Below, piece by piece: positions 56,644 through 64,000 of a DNA stretch of 64,000 bases. The position numbers and the translations under genes were made by a program. This DNA is from Adiantum capillus-veneris (taxonomy: Eukaryota; Streptophyta; Polypodiopsida; Polypodiales; Pteridaceae): NCBI GenBank assembly GCA_014529385.2, contig CM043965.1, positions 18,826,412 through 18,890,411 of the forward strand, given 5' to 3'. The stretch's first letter is position 1, and each line of letters starts with the position of its first letter. Below the pieces are notes generated by a model that made no database searches, was not told the DNA's origin, and saw only the letters and a program-made list of their open reading frames with translations.

Positions 56644-57076
56644 CGACTCTCTTGATTATCGTTAGACATGCTAATTAAACTTATGTATATGCTACTTTGT
56701 GCTTTTGTACCCTCAAAAACCTTCGTTGATACTCTTTTTTACCTTTGAAAATTAGCTCTCAAGCAGCCGCACCCGTGGTTTAGAGACTGTTGATTGCAAA
56801 GAATAGTGAAGAGAGTCTAACATTGCTCGGTTTATTATGGTTTTTGTTGAGCTTTCTAGTAGCTCAATAATGCTTAAGCCAAAGGCAAGTCCCGAGAGAT
56901 TCCATTATTAATTCTATAGTTCACAACGGTGTACCTCCAACTAAGTCCTTTTCACCCAAGATAATTGAGCCATGTTCCACTTACCCTCTTGCAATGAGCA
57001 GGTCCAACCTTTCATGGACAACTTAAGGACCTCTCTTCTTAAGCAGGAAAAGAGAAACCAATAGCTCTAATACCAA
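56644..57076 (-). other. G2 leader and primer-binding site
   Basis: On the minus strand the PBS TGGTATTAGAGC (57064-57075, 11 of 12 to the tRNA-iMet complement) is followed by TTGGTTTCTCTTTTCCTG and AGAGGTCCTTAAG. G3 has the same leader text on the plus strand from 58659. Non-coding. Confidence 0.8.
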
Positions 57077-57191
57077 TGTAATAGAAATGGACTATGTCAT
57101 AAAATGTAATATCTAACTTTACCAAATGATTTTCTCATATTAAACTGATCATTTAATATGGGAAGATAAAAGGGGAACAAGAGTTAGCATA

Positions 57192-57395
57192 TAGATATGT
57201 GCTTCTAGACCTATCTCAACAGGGGACCAAAAGGAGAAATGTTTGCATCTCAATAGGGGTCCAAAAGGAAACGGTCTACCAAAGAGCAATGTGCAATAAG
57301 TGCTGCTAGATTTACCTCAGCAAGGGACCAAGAGGAGATATGGTTACATCTCAATAGGGGTCCAAAAGGAGGTAGTCTATCAAAGAGCAATGTGC
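57192..57395. repeat. ~102-bp tandem duplication in LTR
   Basis: Two units each with TGCT, a GGGACCAA-AGGAGA segment, CATCTCAATAGGGGTCCAAA and CAAAGAGCAATGTGCA, starting near 57199 and 57302. Confidence 0.9.
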
Positions 57396-57889
57396 ATCTA
57401 ATGGAGCTTAAAAGACCTTAGTGTTAGCTTCATTAAAGACCTCCAGAAGTTAGTGTTAAAAAGTTCTTTGAACTAACATAAGCTAGGGCTAACCTCAAGG
57501 TGGGAATCCTACCCAAGCATAAGGTGCTAAAATGCTTAAAGTAGTTGTGGGAACCTTACCCAAAGATTGATGTGATTTTTATGCTTAAATGACTAAGTTT
57601 TTTGAAATGTTAAATTCAAAGATAAATTCTCAAGAGGCATGAACGTTTCCATGCTTGATTGACTAAGGCTTTGAGTATTCAATTCAAACCAAATGACTTA
57701 AGAAGCATAAAAGAAACATACTTGATTGACTAAGTGCTTAAAGTATTCAAATCAAACCAAATGACTTAAGAAACATAAATGACAGATGTTCAAAAAATTC
57801 TCCACATGTGGCCATAAAAATAAATAATTAAGCTCTTTCTCTCAAAGAGAAAAAAGAGGACACATGTCTCAAATGATATAATTAAATAT

Positions 57890-57892
<3 letters not shown>

Positions 57893-57932
<40 letters not shown>
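57893..57932. repeat. (GA)n microsatellite in LTR
   Basis: Pure GA tract of about 40 bp inside the family C LTR. Confidence 0.95.
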
Positions 57933-57933
<1 letters not shown>

Positions 57934-58646
57934 GTGGACCAAGCATGAGAGGGGGATATACTCTCTCAAACACACACACACATTATCTCATTGTGTGGAG
58001 TGCAAAATTCAAGAGCTCCATCTCCTTCTCCAAGCTTGTGGAGAAGTGGAGAGCCTACTCCAATACTCTTGGCTATGGAATCCAAGCAAGAGCCATGCTT
58101 CAATGCTTAAGCTTTCCATCTTCTTCATCTTAATTACTATGCTATTATGCTATGCTAAGAAAAAAGAGTGATGGATAAGTGAGGAACTATTTCTTTCTCC
58201 TATGAATGATTCTTTTTTCTCTTTCCTACCCTCACTCCCCACTAGCTCTCTCCACCTTCGGAGGTGTTTGAGGCCTTGGGATAGTTAATGCTTTTTGCAA
58301 AATCTATGTTATGCTCATGATACATGAAGCTTTCCATATTCATAGCATCACCAAGGTCACAAGGAACACAAAGGTTGTATTGTACCAAGTCTCTCTTGAT
58401 GGGAGAATCTACGCCTTTTGGAGGGGGGACCGGCTCCAAGTAAATCCGGTCCTCAACTATTGTCATGTTCTCTAATACTCTCTCCTTACAAAAGTATTGT
58501 TCATTCCAAGTTAATTAAGTACTATGTTCATGTTTCTACCATCAATAAAGCTCACCCTCTATGTTCTCAAAGTGATCTCACAAAAATGCTCACTTTAATT
58601 CTCTTAATTCCGCTATTCTAAACGTTCATAGCCATTTCCATTACAT

Positions 58647-58658
58647 TGGTATCATAGC
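58647..58658 (+). other. Primer-binding site of G3, tRNA-iMet type
   Basis: TGGTATCATAGC, 11 of 12 to the tRNA-iMet complement, one base after the LTR end ATTACA. Confidence 0.85.
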
Positions 58659-60225
58659 ATTTGGTTTCTCTTTTCTTGATTAAGAATAGAGGTCCTTAAG
58701 TAGCCTATTAGTGGTTGATTTTGTTAATTATATCAGGGTAAGTGGGTTTGAGATCTATTATCGATTTTGTTGAGCCCACTATGTGGGATATGGTGCACAC
58801 CTTGGGAGCTTTGGTCTTAATAATAGAGTCGTTTTAGACTTGCCTAAGGCTTTACCATTACTGAGCCATAAGAAGTCCAAAAGGAGCTATCCCTCAGTAA
58901 TTTTGCTATGTTAGACCCACCCTAATACTCTCTATAATTAACCAATTTGAGCCGTGGGTGTAGATATTTATGTTCTTATTTTGATTTTGCACATGAAGAT
59001 GCTAATGATGATGCCCCCATGTTTATCAACGATCTTGTTACTAGGTTGCATCAAGCTATGGGCAACCCTACCTTGCAAGCCAAAGTTACTCACATAAGAG
59101 AGGAGGAATCCAAAGAACGAGAAAGAAGTGAATCCCTAAGTTTCTCTAAAGATGTGGCTCCATGAAGACGGCGGTCTGGACTATCGCCAACTCCTCCCAG
59201 AAGGAAACGGTCAACCCATAGTCCTTCTCCTCGTCACTCCAAAAGGGAAGAGAGGAAACAAAGGAAGAAAAAGGCAAGAAAGAGGTCACCCTCTTCTCCT
59301 TCTTCTTCACCTTCCTTCTCTTTCGACGAAATCTATGGATATTCTCCTAGAGAATACAAGAGGAGAGGACATCACAAATCATACCCTGCATGACAAAATC
59401 ACAAAAGCTCTAGAAGTTCAAAGAGGGAGGAAAGAGTATCTGTTTTCTCACCTATGATGGCACCTTTGGTGCCACAGACAAAGTATTGGCCTTCATCCAA
59501 CAATTTGATGTGGCCTTTGGAGACGAGGGCTTGACAGAATCCTCTAAGATACATCATGTAGCTATGCACTTCCAAAAATCTTCTCGTCAATGGTGGTCTA
59601 GCCTTCGTGGCAATGGCGAGGCCCCAAAGACATGGAAAAATCTACAAGTTTCCATCATGAAGCAATTCCTTGCAAGTGATGCAAAGGACAAAGCGCTTAT
59701 CAAATGGTGGATCTTGAAGCTTCTCTCCAACGAGTCTATCCACAAATATGTAGAAAAGTTTTGGGATTTACATCTCAAATCTACAGTCTTTCAAAGGATA
59801 GACTTCGTCGAAAGCAACAAATTTGTGCGGTATTACCTGAAGACATGACTAAGTATGTCAACTCACAATGGCGTTACCACTCTCATTGAATCCATCCATC
59901 ACACTATGGTTGCTTCACAGATCAATTTCCAACAAAGGGTGAGAACAAATTTCAAGCCCATGGAAAAAAAGGATCGAAATGAAGCTAAAGGAAAGAGCAA
60001 TGCTCAAAACTCTTCGCAAGGCAACACCAACACCAACAACAACAAGACCAGGGAGAAAGGAGATTACAAAGGTAAAAATAAGCTCTCTTCCAAAGAATTA
60101 GAGGCCTTTCGTAAAGACCATAAGTGCTTTAAGTGTGGGGAGAAAGGACATGGTTATCGTTCTTGCCCCAAAATAAATGTACACAATGACACTCCTAGAT
60201 CTTCCATAGTTGAAGCTCCAAAAGA
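58659..60225 (+). pseudogene. Family C G3 leader and gag
   Basis: Non-coding leader to about 58946, then gag: ANDDAPMFINDLVTRLHQAM GNPT (about 58991-59060), matching the G2 gag start. The Retrotrans_gag core is at 59486-59848: FIQQFDVAFGDEGLTESSKI, HHVAMHFQKSSRQWWSSLRG, ALIKWWILKLLSNESIHKYV. A basic Asn/Thr-rich stretch and an intact zinc knuckle CFKCGEKGHGYRSC (about 60127-60168) follow. Frame changes at about 59150, 59460 and 59850. Confidence 0.85.
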
Positions 60226-60762
60226 GGATACTCATTGCAAAGGCTCATTCCTCTCCTATGCTTGGGGAAAGGTAAGGGAACATGATGCCTTCATCTTGTT
60301 TCACCATGGCTCTACTCACAACTTCATATCAATGGAGTTGGCCACCAAGTTGGGCATTCAAGCTTTGGAGATGGGAGATACTGTAACTACTAACATAGCT
60401 TTCAAGGGATAGCAAGCCTTCATTACTCCCTTATTTGGGAAGTTGAGGCTTCATGTCCAAAGCTACGTTGATAAAGAAAAATAAATTCCATCTCCTCTCC
60501 AACATGAGGATGTTATCATAGGGACACCATGGTTCAACCGCATGGCTGCCAACATGAAGTTCCCTAAAAGGAGAATCTACTTTATTTACAGGGAAATGAG
60601 CATGTTTATAGATGCTAATTATTTGGGGAACACCATATCCCTGGTAAATACATTTGCTTTTGATAAGTCAATGAAAAACTGTATTTTTGCGTATATGATC
60701 TTTGTTAGAGAGTCTGTAAATGACTTTAATGTTTCCACAAGTAGCAATAAAGGGAATCTAGA
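60226..60762 (+). pseudogene. Family C G3 protease
   Basis: LSYAWGKVREHDAFILFHHG then STHNFISMELATKLGIQALE: the catalytic Asp is His here, so it is inactive. After a TAG at 60410 and a TAA near 60482 the protein continues as LQHEDVIIGTPWFNRMAANM and KFPKRRIYFIYREM. It is interrupted at 60762 by element copy B, and RT and later domains are beyond the window or lost. Confidence 0.85.
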
Positions 60763-63700
60763 TGTAAGGTTTTAAGTTTTTGAAACCTTAGAAATTGTAC
60801 AAAGCCTATTAAATTTAACTTGGTTATTGAGAAAACACTTGATTAGTAAAACCTTTTTTAATTAGTAAAACTAGGTTAACCTATTTACATTTTTCTTAAT
60901 TAATTGAAGATTAAACCTATGTATACTCTAAAATTCCTTCCTAATTCAAAATTCTCTACTGATTATTGAGATTAAGCTTAGGGACACTAAGATAACTAAT
61001 TATTATATTATATTAGGCCTGAAAATACTCATTTTAACCATAAATTAATGATAAATATACTAGTTAAATTTAGAATAAGATGAGATAAATATCAGAGTTG
61101 TGTTAGATAGTCATTATGCTAGAAAAGTTATCTTTTAATTTTTTAAGTAATTTCTATAATTATTTAAGTAAAATTACACTATTTTTAAGAGAAAAGTAAA
61201 GGGGGATATGATGAAATCAATCCAAAATTCTTTGAGATAAGTATCAGAGGTAAATCACATCTTTTGTAACCCATGAAAATTATCTTAACCTCAAATAACT
61301 AGTTTAACTAATTATCTCAATAGAACTATACTGTTTTTAGAGGAAAATAAAAGGGGGGAAATAGTAAATTAATCCAAAATGCTTTGAGATAATTATCAGA
61401 AGAAAAATACATCTTATGAAACCTGTGATGATTATCTTAACTTCAAATAATTAGTTTAACTAGTTATCTCAATAAAATTACACTATTTTTAGGAGAAAAT
61501 AAAAGGGGGAAAATAGCAAACTAATCCAAAATGCTTTGACATAATTATTAGAGGAGGAACACATCTTATGAAACTTTTGATAATTATTTTACCATCAGAT
61601 AATTAGTTTAGCTAATTATCTCAGTAGAATTACTCTGTTTTTAGAGAAAAATAAAAAGAGAAAAATAACTAACTAATCCAAAATGCTTTGAGATTATTAT
61701 CATTGGTGAAATATATCTTGATAAACCTGTGATAATTATCTTAACTTCTTATAATTAGTTTAACTAATTATCTCATCAGAGAAACATTGTTTTCAAGGGA
61801 AAATACAAGGGGAAAAATCGGAAACTAATCCAAAAAGCTTTGAGGTAATTATCAAAGGAAACAAATATCATTTAAAACCCATGATAATTATCTTAACCTC
61901 AAATAATTAGTTTAATCTATTATCTCAACAAAAAGATATTGTTTTCTAGGAGAAATAAAAAGAGGAAAATAGGAAACTAATCCAAAAAGCTTTGAGATAA
62001 TTATTAGTGGTAAAATACATCTCAAAAAACCCATGATAATTATGTTAACCTCAAATAATTAGTTTAACTAATTATCTCAGTAGAAAAACACTATTTTTAT
62101 GGGAAAATAAAACGAGGAAAATAGCAAACTAGTTTAAAAAGCTTTGAGGTAATTATCAAAGGTAATATACATCTTAAGAAACCCGTGATAAATATCTTAA
62201 CCTCAAATAATTAGTGTAACTAATTATCTCAATAGAAAAATACTATTTTTAAGGGAAAATAAAAACATAAAAATAGAAAATTAATCCAAAAACCTTTGAG
62301 ATAATTATCAGAGGTAAAACACAACTTAAAGAACCCATGATAAATATCTTAACCTCAGATAATTATTATAGATAAAAGTAATCGATTTTGTGTATAAACC
62401 AAAAAAAGGAAATTAGTAAATGAATTTATATAACTACCCAATAACTACTTGAGGTCAGAAATCACTCTTGAAAGTTGGGAAAATTACCTTAGCCTAAATA
62501 ATTAGTATAACAAATTACTGTCGGCTAATTTTACCTAAATTATACCATAAATATAGAAGGGAAAAGTTACAAATCAATTTTATGAGTTAACCATAAATTT
62601 GTTAAAGATAGAACATATCAAATTCCATCTAGGGTAAGTAATCCACTAGCAGATAGGTAACTCATAATTTACTAAGACGAAAAATAGGATATTCTTGGAA
62701 TATAGACTAAGGAGAAATCCAGTAAAATAGCTTCCATAATTATATGATAATTATGGGAGAATACTAATAGTACAAAGAGGTTACAGGAGAAATATCTCAT
62801 CCACTAACTAGCAAGGATACCTATTTATTCCAAAAATCCTTATTTTTGGGTAAAAAGGAAGAAAAGAGATTATTCATTTAATCCTCTAATTGATTAAGAG
62901 GAAATACTCTTACCGATGAAGAGGATACTATCAACAAAAAAAATAAAGCCACTCATGACCATGAGGCTGGGCCTAGTCATAGGCCTACGGAGAAAAGTCT
63001 ACAGGCACCAACGCAACAGCACATGACAGACCTCACAAGTGGATTACCATTTTGTTCACTTAAGTCTTTAATTAGATTAAAGTTCATTTCTAAATTAACA
63101 TTGCATGCGTAAGGGTTAGGAAGGATAAACTGGTTGTAAATGGAAGGTAACTTCCAAGAAACCAACGAGCAATGATTGTAAATAGGAAAGAAATGATTGG
63201 GTTATGACTGATTGAACTAGGAAAGAAATGTTTGATCATCCTTAAGATAGCTTGTCTCAAGACACCTCTGATTCCTTGGAATATTTTACTCCAGGTAATG
63301 AGTAATGATGGTGATTTTTCCATGGATGAGTCGGTTTCCTCAGTGCGTGTGGAGTCTTTACCCCGTGTTTGTTTGTGCTTGTGGAGAATACTAAGGATAT
63401 CAAGTTTATCCTAGAGGAACCACTCGGTTGTATGGGCAACCGGTTGGCGTATGGGTGCCTGGACTATGGGTGATGGATTTTTCCACCCCGGTTTTTTTAA
63501 ATAAGGAATGGGTGCCATTTTTTCACCCATGTATACCGTGGTCTTGAGACAAGCCAGTGCTGGTCAGAGATACTACAAAATGATAGTCCTTGTCTTAGGT
63601 CTAAAGATGTTTTTTTGCTAAAAGAATGTTTTTAATACTGTTTTCAAGGGTTGTCTTAATGAAATTCAGTTATGAAAGTTAAAAGAAATCATTGTTTTAA

Positions 63701-64000
63701 TTGTGACAAGAATGTGGTAGTAATTAAACAACAAAGAATCATGTGTGAGTGCGAGGTGGTAAGTGGGGATTGACTAAGGTTGTCAATCATGGTCGGGTGG
63801 ACCTGATTAGTCAAGTAACTATCCATTCTCGTACACTAAAAACATCTAGAAACTTCTCCACTTGGAAGAGGAATCCACCAGCGGTTGTGCCCTCACATAT
63901 GTTAGGCCGAAAAAAGCTAAGGAAACCTTAATCCGAATGATGGAAGTTATAGGGCCAGATTAGGTTTTTTTTTTCCAGCAAGTTGTCCCGTTTCCACTGC
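60763..64000 (+). mobile_element. Solo-LTR-like element, copy B (continues past right edge)
   Basis: Begins TGTAAGGTTTTAAG, matching the complement of the right end of copy A (TGTAAGGTTTCTAG), and then follows A in inverted order: AT-rich arm, ~151-bp array (61130-62360) and the conserved block. The block includes GCGAGGTGGTAAGTGGGGAT at about 63750, matching copy A near 45080. The window ends about 165 bp before the expected GGGGATCTCACA end. The 5 bp before it are CTAGA, the predicted target duplication. Confidence 0.85.
61130..62360. repeat. ~151-bp AT-rich tandem repeat in copy B
   Basis: TTGAGATAATTATC with variants recurs near 61225, 61383, 61534, 61689, 61841, 61992, 62143 and 62297 (period about 151 bp), together with AATTAGTTTAACTAATTATC. 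It is the reverse-complement counterpart of the array in copy A. Confidence 0.9.

Larger units (their letters stand above)
57077..58645 (+). mobile_element. Family C LTR (1.57 kb) shared by two divergent elements
   Basis: Begins TGTAATAGAAATGG and ends CCATTTCCATTACA: 14-bp inverted termini with one mismatch. The orientation is plus, since its beginning matches the G1 3' LTR at 42.1 kb. A PBS abuts both ends: plus strand at 58647 for G3, minus strand at 57064 for G2. Inside are a ~102-bp tandem duplication (57192-57395), a ~66-bp repeat near 57652-57779 and a (GA)n tract at 57893-57931. No protein. Confidence 0.85.

Noticed and set aside
60763-64000. Interpretation of copy B and the AT-rich array as a centromeric satellite
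   Set aside because: The array lies inside an element with defined ends, present also as copy A with target duplications, so an embedded LTR repeat explains it better.

Overview
The window is nuclear DNA of a land plant with a large, repeat-rich genome. It is made almost entirely of nested, decayed LTR retrotransposons (Ty3/gypsy and Ty1/copia), long CT/GA and GT microsatellites, LTR-embedded tandem repeats and unassigned AT-rich sequence. Primer-binding sites match plant tRNA-iMet and tRNA-Asp. The pol sequence style and the many (CT)n tracts would fit a fern, lycophyte or gymnosperm, but the species cannot be fixed from the sequence. I see no intact host gene, no tRNA or rRNA gene and no CRISPR. 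The only host-gene candidate is a frameshifted exon-like fragment of a FUSC-type membrane transporter at about 6.08-6.42 kb.

Left third. 1-2.9 kb is a Ty3 'family A' protease-RT-RNase H fragment. 3-6.75 kb is a cluster of CT/GA arrays with a 380-bp tandem duplication and the FUSC-like remnant. 7.25-9.53 kb holds two minus-strand LTR candidates, one with a tRNA-iMet PBS and a short gag-position ORF. 9.6-11.6 kb is a heavily mutated Ty3 'family B' pol (+). 11.6-12.7 kb is a broken minus-strand coding remnant of unknown family. 13.5-15.16 kb is a candidate LTR ending at a tRNA-Asp PBS.

Middle. A family A element is split in two orientations: gag-protease runs on the minus strand (24.98 to 19.61 kb), and RT-RNase H-integrase runs on the plus strand (25.35-29.49 kb). 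The two breakpoints fall at nearly the same place in the protease-RT linker, which suggests an inversion. Its gag is interrupted by a 1.9-kb chimeric copia fragment flanked by an 8-bp direct repeat. Two arrays of a 24-bp perfect palindrome with ~142/284-bp spacing lie at 18.7-19.6 and 32.2-33.1 kb. The second is followed by an unrecognised ORF with three stops. 34.2-38.95 kb is a 5'-truncated copia element with a 227-bp 3' LTR.

Right third. Ty3 'family C' elements dominate. A minus-strand copy (G1) has its integrase gene split by a 7.7-kb copia element (43.4-51.2 kb). That copia element is itself interrupted by a 4.15-kb solo-LTR-like element with a perfect 5-bp duplication, giving a three-level nest. 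A second minus-strand copy (G2, 52.65-57.08 kb) and a plus-strand copy (G3, 58.65-60.76 kb) face away from each other across a single 1.57-kb LTR with a PBS on both sides. G3 is interrupted by a second, inverted copy of the 4.15-kb element, which runs off the right edge.

All retroelement genes carry stops, frameshifts or lost catalytic residues, so nothing here appears autonomously active. Many stops are TAG or TGA where related copies have CAG or CGA, as expected from deamination of methylated cytosine.
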